The notes: a model not told the origin generated them from the sequence alone. A stretch of 64,000 nt of DNA from Bacteroidota bacterium (GCA_024278975.1 JAJRSD010000074.1:46937-110936); one strand, 5' to 3'; shown: positions 53,727-62,580, counted from the first letter of the stretch. Numbers and translations are program-made.

Positions 53727-55064
53727 CTATTTATGATGTTTTAAAAGTGCCTCACCAAATTTCCGGGTAATCATAATTCCTGAATTTTTCAAAAACTGAG
53801 TTGGCAACTTTCCTCCGGCAAAAATATAGACCAGATCATTATCCAGAATTAAATTTTGGTTGCTCTCCTCAATTTTAATGTGAACCGTTTTTTCTTCAAT
53901 AGATATTACATTTGAATTCAGCACAATATTTATTTTTTGTTTTGATATTGCTTCCTTAATTTTTACATTATTTTTAGGTTTCAATCTCGAAAAAGATTCT
54001 TTCCGGTACGAAAGGGTAACTTCGTTTTCATCCATCAAAAGCAATGTCGATTCGATGGCTGAATCGCCTCCGCCAACTACAACTATTTTACTATTTTTAA
54101 TCAATTCCGGTTCCAGTAAACGATATGCAACCTTTTGTAAATCTTCTCCCTTAATTCCTAATTTACTTGGCGAACCCCGGCGCCCAATTGCCAACAAAAC
54201 CTTTTGGGTGGAATATGTTGCCCCATTTTTTATTACAACTTCAAATTCTCCTTTTTTCGAAATTATTTTCTCCACCTTTTTATTTTCATAAATCTCAATT
54301 TTATTTTTTTCGAGAACTGTTAACCAAAGGTCTAACAGCTCTTTTTTACTGGTTTCGTATAATTTAATCTTACCAACAAGTGGTAAATCCATTGCCGATG
54401 TCATCACTATTTTTGCACGTGGAAATGTAAAAACAGTTCCGCCCAATGAATCTTGTTCAAATGTAATTGCTTTCAATCCATGTTTTTTTGCCTGTAATGA
54501 TGCTGATATTCCTGCTGGTCCGCCACCCACAATAATTAAATCGTATTCAGTATTTTTGTTCTTATCTATTCCTTTTACCAAATTATCTACTGCCTGTCTG
54601 CCTTGCTCCACAGCATTTTTTATCAGCCCCATTCCACCCATTTCTCCGGCAATAAAAATCCCTTTTATGTTCGATTCGAAATATTGATTTAAGTGAGGTA
54701 GATCGACACCGCGTTTTTCGGTTCCGATATGCAATGAAATTGCTTCTGTTGGACAAGCATGAAAACAGGCGCCATGCCCGATACAACGACTTGCATTAAT
54801 TACAGTTGCTTTTCCGTTTATTATTCCCAGAATATCAAGCTCGGGACAAGCCAAAATACATGCTCCACTTTTTATGCACGAATTAACATCGACAACCGGA
54901 TGTAACGAAACAGGCTCGTGTAAACCCTCTTCTTTGGCTATTTTAATCTTATCTCCTACTACACGCGATTCTCTTTTTAGTTTCCTGATATAGATATAAA
55001 ACACTATGAATAGAAAAAATCCAACAGCACCATAAATAATAATCTTTTCAACTGAAATATTCAT
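53727..55064 (-). CDS. Membrane-anchored ferredoxin/FAD-dependent oxidoreductase
   Basis: A 445-residue fusion. One N-terminal transmembrane helix (8-26) is followed by two 4Fe-4S clusters: CIKSGACILACPE (with a preceding region to bind the first) and CIGHGACFHACPT. Next is an FAD/NAD(P)-binding thioredoxin-reductase-like domain with YDLIIVGGGPAGISASLQA (about 170-190) and a second nucleotide site, KIVVVGGGDSAIES. The usual CxxC of thioredoxin reductase is absent (the segment after the first Rossmann fold reads SLGGTVFTFPRAKIV). It probably moves electrons from NAD(P)H through FeS to the neighbouring b-heme protein or to cytochromes. Confidence 0.88.
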   Translation of the reverse strand: MNISVEKIIIYGAVGFFLFIVFYIYIRKLKRESRVVGDKIKIAKEEGLHEPVSLHPVVDVNSCIKSGACILACPELDILGIINGKATVINASRCIGHGACFHACPTEAISLHIGTEKRGVDLPHLNQYFESNIKGIFIAGEMGGMGLIKNAVEQGRQAVDNLVKGIDKNKNTEYDLIIVGGGPAGISASLQAKKHGLKAITFEQDSLGGTVFTFPRAKIVMTSAMDLPLVGKIKLYETSKKELLDLWLTVLEKNKIEIYENKKVEKIISKKGEFEVVIKNGATYSTQKVLLAIGRRGSPSKLGIKGEDLQKVAYRLLEPELIKNSKIVVVGGGDSAIESTLLLMDENEVTLSYRKESFSRLKPKNNVKIKEAISKQKINIVLNSNVISIEEKTVHIKIEESNQNLILDNDLVYIFAGGKLPTQFLKNSGIMITRKFGEALLKHHK

Positions 55065-55067
55065 ATT

Positions 55068-55937
55068 TTAAAATATCCATTTATACCCAAAAGTTAAAGC
55101 AACAATAATATGAATAATCATTATTACCAACATAATTAATGCAAAAGGAAGATGTGCTACATGCCAGTATTTCAAATATTTCTGCATTGTATTAAGCCAT
55201 GCAATCCTTCGGCTCAGAATAATATCTCCTTTAATAAGGCTGATTATCTTTTTGTAATTCTTACTGGAAATATCTTCTGTTTTTAACTTCAATTTAAATT
55301 GCCTTACCAATTCTTTCTCAAATTTAAAACGCTTGTATATTCGGCGAAATAAATTCCCATCACTCAAACTCGATTTATCTAACAGCGATCTGTTTAGCCA
55401 TGCAATGACATCAGAATTAATATGATATTTTTTTTCAAGTTCAACATAAAAATTCACCTTTTTATTATTCAACTCATTCAAACTCATTTCTCGCCCTTCG
55501 ATTGTACGCGGAATTTGAATGTATATAAACCTTCCGAATATGCCACTAAGAACCACAGCAATCATACTCCAAAAGCTAATAGATACAATTCCTCCAAATT
55601 TAAATGTTGTATGATATAGAATTAAAACCGGACCTAAAGCACATAAAAATATATGAAATTCGAGCCAGTATTTTAATGCTCCTAAACGAGAAAGGAATCT
55701 AAATCGTTTCCGTGCCATATAACCAAATACTCCGATTACAATTAATGCAGAACCAACAATCCCAAGCCCATGACCAATGAACCCACTTGGTTTTAGCAAT
55801 TCGTGTTGACCATGAAAAAATCGTTCTTCGAGATTGGTTGAATAATAGTCGGCACCATAAAAAGCTAAAATAAAAAAAACAGCAATTGTAATTGCTGATA
55901 ACATAAAAATATAAAACCGATGGGCTAATCTTGACAT
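55068..55937 (-). CDS. b-type cytochrome-like membrane protein
   Basis: A 289-residue protein with about five transmembrane helices and histidines inside or at their ends: LEFHIFLCALGPVLILYHTTF in one segment and YWHVAHLPFALIMLVIMIIHII at the C-terminus. This bis-His pattern suggests one or two b hemes. A long soluble loop of about 100 residues separates the helices. It is the first gene of the cytochrome operon, three bases from the oxidoreductase gene, and is a likely quinone- or NAD(P)H-linked electron entry point. The family was not recognised by name. Confidence 0.75.
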   Translation of the reverse strand: MSRLAHRFYIFMLSAITIAVFFILAFYGADYYSTNLEERFFHGQHELLKPSGFIGHGLGIVGSALIVIGVFGYMARKRFRFLSRLGALKYWLEFHIFLCALGPVLILYHTTFKFGGIVSISFWSMIAVVLSGIFGRFIYIQIPRTIEGREMSLNELNNKKVNFYVELEKKYHINSDVIAWLNRSLLDKSSLSDGNLFRRIYKRFKFEKELVRQFKLKLKTEDISSKNYKKIISLIKGDIILSRRIAWLNTMQKYLKYWHVAHLPFALIMLVIMIIHIIVALTFGYKWIF

Positions 55938-56092
55938 ATAACAGTTATAGTTTTTAGAATATACTAACTAAAGGAACGTATATTTCCCCAATATAATACG
56001 TTATGTCTTTTGGTTTAGGTATTTTAAAATCGTTCCAAATTGACATTTGTCAATCAAAGCAAACATATGCTAATTAAGTTATTTAATAAAAA

Positions 56093-57349
56093 CTATTCCC
56101 ACACAATTTTTTGAAGCTCGTTCATCAACGAATCTTTTACAATGTTGTAGCGGGCGAGGTTCTCCTCTTTTACCGGTTCAACCGGTGGAGCTTTTACCTT
56201 TAACGGGTCAACCGGACTGCCATTTTTATGCACCCTGAAATCGAGATGCGGGCCGGTTGCCAAACCTGTTGAGCCAACGTAGCCAATTACCTGCCCCTGT
56301 TTAACGCGGCTTCCGGTTGTTACTCCTTTTGCAAAACCGTTAAGGTGCATGTAAGTTGTGGTATAAACCGAGTTGTGTTTTATTTTTAAATAGTTGCCAC
56401 CACCGCGTCTCTGGTAGGCGCGGGCAATTACTGTTCCATCGCCGATGCTAATTACCGGAGTTCCTTTTGGCGCAGCATAATCTATTCCGTGGTGTGGTCG
56501 GCGAATTCGTAAAACCGGGTGCATCCTGCTATTAGAAAACCGCGAACTGATACGCGAAAATTTCAATGGTGCCTTTAAAAAAGCCTTACGTAAACTCTTC
56601 CCTTTTTCATCGAAATAATCCAGTCGGTTATTCTGATCGAAAATAAATGCATAGTTTGGTTCTCCGTAATGGTCGAACTCCACGGCATAAATTTCACCAA
56701 TACCGATTGATGTTGAATCGACAAACCGCTCGTCGTAAATTACCCGAAAACGGTCTCCTTTTTGGATGGCAAAAAAATCGATTGTCCATGCAAAAATATC
56801 TGAGAGTTCGAGTGCAAGCATCGGGTCTTGCCCGCTGTTTACCATGGTATTCCACAGGGAGGTTTCCACAACTCCCTGCGCATTTCGCAAACGGGTTTGA
56901 ATCTTTTTTTCGCTCTGATAAATATTTAGCGAATCTGTTAACTCATAAACGGTATATTTTGTTGCTGAGTTTTCGTACACAAAATAGCGAGCTTCGTGAA
57001 TTGAATCGAGTTCCGAAAAGATGATAAATTTATTACCACTCTTTATTTTTCGCACATCGAAAACCGATTTCGATTTACGGGCAATTTTATCGATGGCTCC
57101 CATTCCAACTCCGCGGGCATTCAGAATCTGGCTGAGGTATTCGTTGGATTTAACTACACCTGTTTCCATTAAAAACGAATCGACAGGCAGACCATATTTA
57201 AATACTTGCTCTTTTACAATTACCGTATCAATCTCAACTGCATCTGTTTCTCCGGTCTCCCTGTTTTTCCTGTTCACACACGAAAAAAAGGAGTTTGAAA
57301 TAACCAGAAAAACCATCCCCACAAAAATCAGTTTGATATATTTATTCAT
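56093..57349 (-). CDS. M23-family murein metallopeptidase lipoprotein
   Basis: A 418-residue peptidoglycan DD-endopeptidase-type protein with a lipoprotein signal (SFFSCVN, Cys24). A LysM-like/OapA-like region occupies about 55-230. The LytM domain includes HxxxD (His286-Asp290 in PHHGIDYAAP), YMHLNG with His335, and GPHLDFRV with His368. The last motif has Asp instead of the second His of HxH, a variant I have seen in many Gram-negative homologues. It likely cleaves cross-links during growth or division. A single gene. Confidence 0.92.
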   Translation of the reverse strand: MNKYIKLIFVGMVFLVISNSFFSCVNRKNRETGETDAVEIDTVIVKEQVFKYGLPVDSFLMETGVVKSNEYLSQILNARGVGMGAIDKIARKSKSVFDVRKIKSGNKFIIFSELDSIHEARYFVYENSATKYTVYELTDSLNIYQSEKKIQTRLRNAQGVVETSLWNTMVNSGQDPMLALELSDIFAWTIDFFAIQKGDRFRVIYDERFVDSTSIGIGEIYAVEFDHYGEPNYAFIFDQNNRLDYFDEKGKSLRKAFLKAPLKFSRISSRFSNSRMHPVLRIRRPHHGIDYAAPKGTPVISIGDGTVIARAYQRRGGGNYLKIKHNSVYTTTYMHLNGFAKGVTTGSRVKQGQVIGYVGSTGLATGPHLDFRVHKNGSPVDPLKVKAPPVEPVKEENLARYNIVKDSLMNELQKIVWE

Positions 57350-57540
57350 ACGTTTAAAATTAATTACTTTTCAATGGTAACGTATGTAACTCGCCAGTAA
57401 TCATACTCCTGTATGTAAAGACTTTTATATGCTCGTTTCATCGATATTTTTTAACAATGCGCAAAAATATAAAAACTAATTTAATGGGAGTTTAGTATTG
57501 TCATTTAGTTGTAATTTCAAATTACGTCACATTAAGCAAA

Positions 57541-58182
57541 GTCAAAGCATTTGCTTTTAAAAAGCTGAATATTGCAGTTATTTCAACGACGAAGAGCCTG
57601 TCCCGAAAGTCGGGAAGGAGGAATCTGTTTGATTGAATAGATTTCGGGTCGAACTACCAATGACAGATTCTTTTAAAAGACCCTGAAACAAGTTCAGGGT
57701 GACGTTCTAAGGTAATATGGCGTTTATAAATACCGTTATGCTGTCCAAAGGACTACCATGGAGAACTTGATTCAGCATCTCTCTCTCAAATACTCATTAT
57801 GCCCAATTAATTTGGGTGAACCCCCGGAATGACAGGAAGACGATTAAAATTTCTTGTCATTTCGACGTAGGAGAAATCTCTCTCTCTTCAGAGAGATTCT
57901 TCACTGCGTTCAGAATGACAGATTTGATTTTATTAGTTTTTCTACCCTTTTGTCTTCGACATTTCCTCCGTCAACCGACGGAGGAAAACGCTTTGAATTA
58001 ACTTTGTGGTAAATAAATAACGTTTTCAAAATAAAATATTTCACTTCGTTCAACTTCCTGTCATTGGCTTATTATGCCCAAATATTTTGGGTTAACCCTC
58101 AAGATGACAGCTAATATAATTCCACTTAAGATTAAAATTCTTTTCTTGTTCCTCTCCTTTGGAGAGGTTAGGAGAGACATAT
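57541..58182. repeat. Cluster of palindromic intergenic repeats
   Basis: The gap 57350-58182 (833 bases) has no gene but is dense in hairpins. They include CCCGAAAGTCGGG (57602-57614), CCCTGAAACAAGTTCAGGG (57681-57699), GCCCAATTAATTTGGGT (57801-57817) and a long GAGAAATCTC...GAGAGATTC unit (57871-57899) ending in CAGAATGACA. TTTCCTCCGTC pairs with GACGGAGGAAA around loop AACC (57962-57987). TGCCCAAATATTTTGGG (58076-58091) and CTCCTTTGGAGAG (58154-58166) complete the set. Two TGCCCAA(N)TTGGGTxAACCC units ending in ATGACAG occur at 57800-57835 and 58076-58110. These are REP-like elements; 57350-57540 shows nothing clear. Confidence 0.65.
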
Positions 58183-59061
58183 TTACAACTTAATTTTATC
58201 GAATCCTTCCCCATAAACGCCCATCACACTTCCCATCGAAATAAATGCGTTGGGGTCAATCTCTTTTATTTTTCTAAAAATAGCAGCGGTCTCTTTCTTG
58301 CGCACAATCGACATCACAACTTTGGTATCTTTTTTTGAGTACCAGCCGGTGGCATCCAAAAGTGTTACTCCACGAACCACTTCGGTATTTATAAATTCTG
58401 CTATCTCGTTGTAATGCGCCGAAACGATAAGCATTTGCGCCGAACGATTTGCACCACTCAGGAATGAGTCGAGTGTGTAGGAGAGTACCCACATGGTAAC
58501 GTAACCGTACACCATTTTTTCGGCCGACTGAAACACAAAATACGACGATGCAATAATTATCACATCGCATAACATGATAATACGGCCCGGGCTAACGTTG
58601 CGGTATTTGTTTACAATCATGGCAAAAATGTCGGTGCCGCCGGTACTTCCCCCGCGCGAAAAAACAAGCCCCAGACCAATTCCTCCTGCCATTCCTCCCA
58701 GCACTGCCGAAAGAAAATCGTCGTCAACAATTGGCTCCTTAACAATATTTGGGAATACGGCAAAAACCAAAGAAACAATGACAATGCTGTAGATGGTTTT
58801 TACACCAAAATTGGCTCCAAGAATTTTAATGGCCACCAAAACCAATACAACATTAATGGCAAAATAGGAAAGTCCCACCGGCAATCCTGTGGCAAAAAAA
58901 AGTACCGTTGCCACACCGCTGATACCACCACCGTTTATTTCGGCTGGAATAAGAAATAGTAACCACCCCATTGCAAAAAGCAAGAGGCCGAAAGTGATGA
59001 TGGTGTAATCTTTGATTACCCCTGCCACTCTGCTGTTTCCCGAGATTATTTGTGCAAACAT
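58183..59061 (-). CDS. YitT family membrane protein
   Basis: A 292-residue protein with six predicted hydrophobic segments at 20-190 (FGLLLFAMGWLLFLIPAEINGGGISGVATVLFF at the start, shown in part), then a cytoplasmic DUF2179 domain from about 200 (SAQMLIVSAHYNEIAEFINTEVVRG, ATGWYSKKDTKVVMSIV). GMAGGIGLGLVFSRGGSTGGTDI is the family signature. YitT proteins are widespread; transport substrate unknown. It has a normal length and is not clearly in an operon. Confidence 0.92.
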   Translation of the reverse strand: MFAQIISGNSRVAGVIKDYTIITFGLLLFAMGWLLFLIPAEINGGGISGVATVLFFATGLPVGLSYFAINVVLVLVAIKILGANFGVKTIYSIVIVSLVFAVFPNIVKEPIVDDDFLSAVLGGMAGGIGLGLVFSRGGSTGGTDIFAMIVNKYRNVSPGRIIMLCDVIIIASSYFVFQSAEKMVYGYVTMWVLSYTLDSFLSGANRSAQMLIVSAHYNEIAEFINTEVVRGVTLLDATGWYSKKDTKVVMSIVRKKETAAIFRKIKEIDPNAFISMGSVMGVYGEGFDKIKL

Positions 59062-59208
59062 TACCGTTAATTTTTAACCGTTTAAATTTTGCGCAAATGA
59101 ACAAACTGAAAAGGGATTTATTCGTGAGATTTATCAGTTATTTTGGCGATTTTAAAGAGAAATTCTAAAAGCCTTTAATTCCCCAAAAGGGACTTTTACG
59201 GGTTGCGG

Positions 59209-59241
59209 AAAAAGTGAGGGTTTACTATTTGAAACCCTCAC
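59209..59241 (-). terminator. Terminator downstream of the ABC gene pair
   Basis: On the minus strand GTGAGGGTTT pairs perfectly with AAACCCTCAC (59232-59241 and 59214-59223 on the plus strand), loop of 8, followed by T5. It lies 83 bases after the ATPase stop codon. Confidence 0.7.
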
Positions 59242-59323
59242 TGTATAAAAAAAGAATTACGTTTATTACTGTTAAGAATCTGCCGTTGGATGACACACCG
59301 AACACTCCAGTCATTTTTAAAAT

Positions 59324-59977
59324 TTAATTTATATATCCCAGTTTTATTAAGTCGTTTCTGTCTTTTATTAAGTAAGTTTTGCCATTTAAAATTACATAAA
59401 TGTCATCGCAAATATCAATTATGTGCTCATACAAATGGTCGGTAATTATTATTCCTTTATTCTTTTTCTCGATGTTTATTATACTTTTAATTGTGTCAAT
59501 ATGCACTGGCATAACTTGTGAAAATGGCTCATCCAACATGCAAAATCTTGTTTTTGAAGCAAGAATTAAATAGATTTCTAAAATTCTGTTTTTCCCGCTG
59601 GAAAGGCTTTTTAATTTAAAATTGTAATATTTTTCAAAATCGGGGAAGTATTCTGTGAACTCCGAAAAATTTAAATTGAAGTCGTTAAAAATCCTTTTAA
59701 TTTTTAAGTCTCTCGGAATAAAATTGAATTGAGGTAAATACCTTAAAATTTCAGGACTTCGGAATCCATCAAAAATTGCTTTCCCATCCAGTCTGATTGA
59801 CTTATTATTTGTTTCAAGTTCTCCGTAGATAATATTCATTAAGCAGGTTTTTCCCGTTCCATTTCGCCCAAGTATTCCAGTTATTTTCCCCGTTTCATTT
59901 TTGAGAAAAACATCCTGAAGTACCCTTTTATTTCCAAATTCAAGAATTATACTATCAACTTCCAGGGAGTGTTTCAT
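59324..59977 (-). CDS. ABC transporter ATP-binding protein
   Basis: A 217-residue ATPase with Walker A GRNGTGKT (near 37-44), Q-loop YLPQFNF, a signature LSSGKNRILE that departs from LSGGQ at the third and fifth positions, Walker B FCMLDEP and the H-switch region ITDHLYEH. It overlaps the upstream small membrane gene by 23 bases. The partner has only about three helices, so the transporter is incomplete or oligomerises. Similar tiny ABC pairs occur in Bacteroidota; substrate unknown. It belongs to the accessory block 59.1-64 kb. Confidence 0.85.
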   Translation of the reverse strand: MKHSLEVDSIILEFGNKRVLQDVFLKNETGKITGILGRNGTGKTCLMNIIYGELETNNKSIRLDGKAIFDGFRSPEILRYLPQFNFIPRDLKIKRIFNDFNLNFSEFTEYFPDFEKYYNFKLKSLSSGKNRILEIYLILASKTRFCMLDEPFSQVMPVHIDTIKSIINIEKKNKGIIITDHLYEHIIDICDDIYVILNGKTYLIKDRNDLIKLGYIN

Positions 59978-60275
59978 GAATATTTGAGGCTAAAATTATT
60001 ATGGTAATTAGAAAAAAGAGAAAGTCAAATATTAAAATTGGCAGCCAAAGTGTAAGTTTTGAAATTCCAAGATTTTTGTAGTAATACATTTCGTTTCTTT
60101 TATAACTGTTAATGTAGTAATAGAATAATCCCAGCGTGGCTATTTTAAACCAAATAAGAACAGTCAGCGTGCCAATCCCATTTGCATATACTATTGATGC
60201 ACAAGCAAATGTTATTAAAAAACTTAAAAAAGCAAACGACTTGTAAAATGTTAATATTAATCGTATTGTCTTCAT
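59955..60275 (-). CDS. Small membrane protein paired with an ABC ATPase
   Basis: About 106 residues from ATG 60275 (an ATG at 60293 would add six residues). It has three hydrophobic segments (AFLSFLITFACASIVYANG, VLIWFKIATLGLFYYYI and LWLPILIFDFLFFLITIIILA, the last shown near its limits), with lysine-rich loops. No family recognised. The 23-base overlap with the ATPase gene indicates a coupled pair. Likely the membrane component of a small transporter or immunity system. Confidence 0.65.
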   Translation of the reverse strand: MKTIRLILTFYKSFAFLSFLITFACASIVYANGIGTLTVLIWFKIATLGLFYYYINSYKRNEMYYYKNLGISKLTLWLPILIFDFLFFLITIIILASNIHETLPGS

Positions 60276-60436
60276 TTTTAACGGTTTAAACATGGTGTAT
60301 GCCGCACTTTTAAACGATTATTTTTCAAGTTACGACTAATTTTATTTTGTGTACTAACTTTCATATATACAGCTATTTGCGGCATGCACTATATTTTTTG
60401 CTGGCAGTTCGTTGTTTTCAGTTTTGTTGTTTTTTA

Positions 60437-61318
60437 TTATTCATTTTCTTCGTAGTAATATGAATAGTCAATCCCTTTCATAAACATTTCGCGGTCGTTT
60501 ATTTTGGTAGTGAGTGTTTTTTCTAAAAGTGATTTCAGAACACTACTTTTGGTTAGACTTAACATCATTGCTTTCATATAATCTGACTTGCTTATTTTAC
60601 TCCAATCAACGCATTTTTTGATGCGTTTTTTTAATATCAAATCCAACCATATTCTGCTGCTTCTACCATTACCCTCCATAAAAGGGTGTGCAATGTTCAT
60701 TTCTACATATTTGTTTACGATTTCGTCAAATGTAGTTTCGGGCATTACTTCTATTTGTTTTAGTGTATTACATAGAAAGTGTGATACAGCAAATTGAAAC
60801 CCACCTTTTGAAATATTTTTTTTTCTGATTTGTCCCGCAAAATCATACAAACCGCCAAATAAATAGGCGTGTATCTGTTGTAAGCCTTTTGCTGTTCCTA
60901 CTTCTATACTGTTGATAAATGAACTTTCAAACAAGGCATAAGCCTTTGTCTTACTTTTTCCATCGATGCTTTCATCGCTGAAAGTAAACCATTCAATAAA
61001 CCGGTTGGCTTTTGTTCCGGGAAATGTTTTACCTAAGGTAATAATACCGTTGTAGTCAAGCATATCGGATAAACGCTTTTTTCCATCAGGTGCAAGAACT
61101 TTCAACTGGGTAGTAGCACTAACCACTTGACTATTCTCTTTCTTTAGCTTAGCCTTAAGGTATTTCCAATAGTTACGGGTTTTAGTGTAGTCGTTTTGGT
61201 CGGTAAGCACGGCTACGATATCCAATACCGAAAACCACCATTTAGCGTTTTCTTCATCCCAAACAGCACGCACTTCGCGGTCGTCAAAAAAACGTATGGA
61301 TATTTTTGCATTACTCAT
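60437..61318 (-). CDS. BRO-N-like and Fic/Doc fusion protein
   Basis: A 293-residue protein. Residues 1-110 resemble the BRO-N/RhuM-type domain ([31 protein letters not shown] with a following KLKKENSQ region, shown in parts), seen in phage antirepressors. From about 145 it is Fic: [22 protein letters not shown] and the catalytic [12 protein letters not shown] at 211-222. Fic proteins transfer AMP or other groups to proteins and can act as toxins. No antitoxin is obvious. It stands alone, framed by palindromic and AT-rich DNA. Confidence 0.85.
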   Translation of the reverse strand: MSNAKISIRFFDDREVRAVWDEENAKWWFSVLDIVAVLTDQNDYTKTRNYWKYLKAKLKKENSQVVSATTQLKVLAPDGKKRLSDMLDYNGIITLGKTFPGTKANRFIEWFTFSDESIDGKSKTKAYALFESSFINSIEVGTAKGLQQIHAYLFGGLYDFAGQIRKKNISKGGFQFAVSHFLCNTLKQIEVMPETTFDEIVNKYVEMNIAHPFMEGNGRSSRIWLDLILKKRIKKCVDWSKISKSDYMKAMMLSLTKSSVLKSLLEKTLTTKINDREMFMKGIDYSYYYEENE

Positions 61319-61422
61319 AATTTAAATGCTGTTTATTCTGTCACTCTATAATTATTTGTTCAAATTTACGATAATTTCATCTTGAATTTACTAACTATTG
61401 TATTCTTGTTGCAATGACCAAC

Positions 61423-61470
61423 AACGGTTTGGCTATGAAGCGTTGGGCATTTTGGAACACTTCATTTTCA
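61423..61470. repeat. Intergenic direct repeat, copy 1
   Basis: AACGGTTTGGCTATGAAGCG... ending in ACTTCATTTTCA. It resembles the segment at 62164-62211, sharing TTGGGCATTTTG and an AACGGT start. The two copies lie on either side of the HigBA remnant. Confidence 0.5.
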
Positions 61471-61552
61471 GTTTACCGCAATGCTTATTTATATCTATAA
61501 TTTCATTTAACCGCTTATTATCCAATGATTTATACACTTTATACTTTGTTGT

Positions 61553-61867
61553 TTAAGCTATTTCTAAATGAGTATTCGTATCAAAATCTATTGTCATTTT
61601 AACTTTAGCTTTAAGAGCATTGAAAACTTTCATAATAGTTGATAATCTTACGTCTTTTGTATTGTTCTCAATTTTCGAAATCTGAGCTTTCTGAACACCT
61701 ACTAAATCCCCTAATTGTTCCTGTGTTAAGTGTTTTTCCTTTCTTGCCTTTTTAATCATATCGCCAAGAACATCTAATTTAAGTTCAAACTCAAATTGTT
61801 CTCTGCTGTCAGTTCCCTTTTCTCCAATATATTTATCAGTTAATTCTTCTAATGTGTATTTTTTCAT
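61553..61867 (-). CDS. XRE-family antitoxin, HigA-like
   Basis: A 104-residue protein from ATG 61867. A longer ORF to 62017 reads through the toxin remnant in another frame and is not used. The helix-turn-helix is at about 47-70 (LTQEQLGDLVGVQKAQISKI), and the rest is KTDSREQFEFELKLDVL-like N-terminal helix plus a short tail KVKMTIDFD. HigA-type antitoxins bind their own promoter and neutralise HigB. The preceding toxin gene is truncated and overlaps by one base with a spacing TAAAATG, so this may be an orphan antitoxin. Confidence 0.85.
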   Translation of the reverse strand: MKKYTLEELTDKYIGEKGTDSREQFEFELKLDVLGDMIKKARKEKHLTQEQLGDLVGVQKAQISKIENNTKDVRLSTIMKVFNALKAKVKMTIDFDTNTHLEIA

Positions 61868-61868
61868 T

Positions 61869-62069
61869 TTATTTTCCTCCTGTTTCGTTAAAATAGTCAT
61901 CTCTAATTTTTTTTGCTTTTTCAATTTCTGTTTTTGGTGTTTTTTGAGTCTTTTTAATAAATCCATGAGTTGCAACCACCAAGGTTTCTGTTTTCTCAGT
62001 TTTATCCCAAAACGCAAGCAATCTAATTTGTTTAGATAAAAACTTAGTTCTAAATCCTATTTTATCATT
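61869..62069 (-). pseudogene. Truncated HigB-like toxin
   Basis: Read on the minus strand from 62069 to the stop at 61869-61871, the frame gives a 66-residue tail with FRTKFLSKQIRLLAFWDKTE, THGFIKKTQKTPKTEIEKA and KIRDDYFNETGGK. This matches the C-terminal half of the HigB/Gp49-like toxins (hGFxKKTqKTPxxEI). A TAG stops the frame just upstream of 62069 and no N-terminal half is visible, so the toxin is a remnant. It ends one base before the HigA ATG, the usual toxin-antitoxin order. Confidence 0.7.
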
Positions 62070-62399
62070 CTATCCTTTTTGTACAAAGATAATCATTGTT
62101 TCCTTATTGGGAAACTTAATTTTAAAATTCTGATGTTTGAGGTAGTTGTCTGCAATAAAGTATAACGGTGGCAATATGAAATTTTGGGCATTTTGAAATA
62201 CTTATTTATCAAGTTGCTACACCTTTTATTAAGTGTTATGTTGCTCAAATATACTACTTCCCGCCCAATTTTTTATATTGTTTGCCCATGCTTTTTCTTC
62301 AGGAGCGTTGGGGGCAGCTATACTCTTTGACAAGTTTTGGCTCGTGCGGCTGGTTTTTCGAGCGACTTGGCAATGTGTATGGCTTGAGTGCTGGCATCA
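62070..62399. other. Non-coding stretch with a diverged repeat
   Basis: A 330-base gap. It contains a second copy of the intergenic repeat at 62164-62211 (AACGGTGGCAATATGAAATT through TTGGGCATTTTGAAATACTT). The stretch 62276-62398 is GC-richer than its surroundings, and its minus strand translates to a broken frame (for example AIHIAKSLEKPAARAKTCQ with stops), which I take as decayed or repeat DNA. No intact gene found. Confidence 0.4.
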
Positions 62400-62580
62400 T
62401 TAATCGATGAACAGAAAATAACTATCTGAATGTTGGTAATCGTTCATAGTACGCTTTATTGTGTTATTATGATTATAAGATTCTACGAAAATCTCTTTTG
62501 CAATTTCAGTACTACAATTTAATGCACTTTCAAACTCATAAATTCCTTGTTTGGGACGAGTGAAAATACCTGCTTCTAAG
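62400..62580 (-). pseudogene. 3' exon of a gene interrupted by a group II intron
   Basis: After the intron's 3' end near 62580 the minus strand is open to the TAA at 62400. The tail reads LEAGIFTRPKQGIYEFESAL, then NCSTEIAKEIFVESYNHNNT and IKRTMNDYQHSDSYFLFID. It has normal composition and ends properly. The upstream part of the host gene would lie beyond the window. The product is not recognised. Splicing of the intron could restore the gene, so it may be functional. Confidence 0.5.

Noticed and set aside
61411..61470. Complete integron attC site
   Set aside because: A GTTRRRY-like GTTGGGC is present, but I could not find a matching RYYYAAC at the right distance, and no integrase is in the window; kept only as a repeat.
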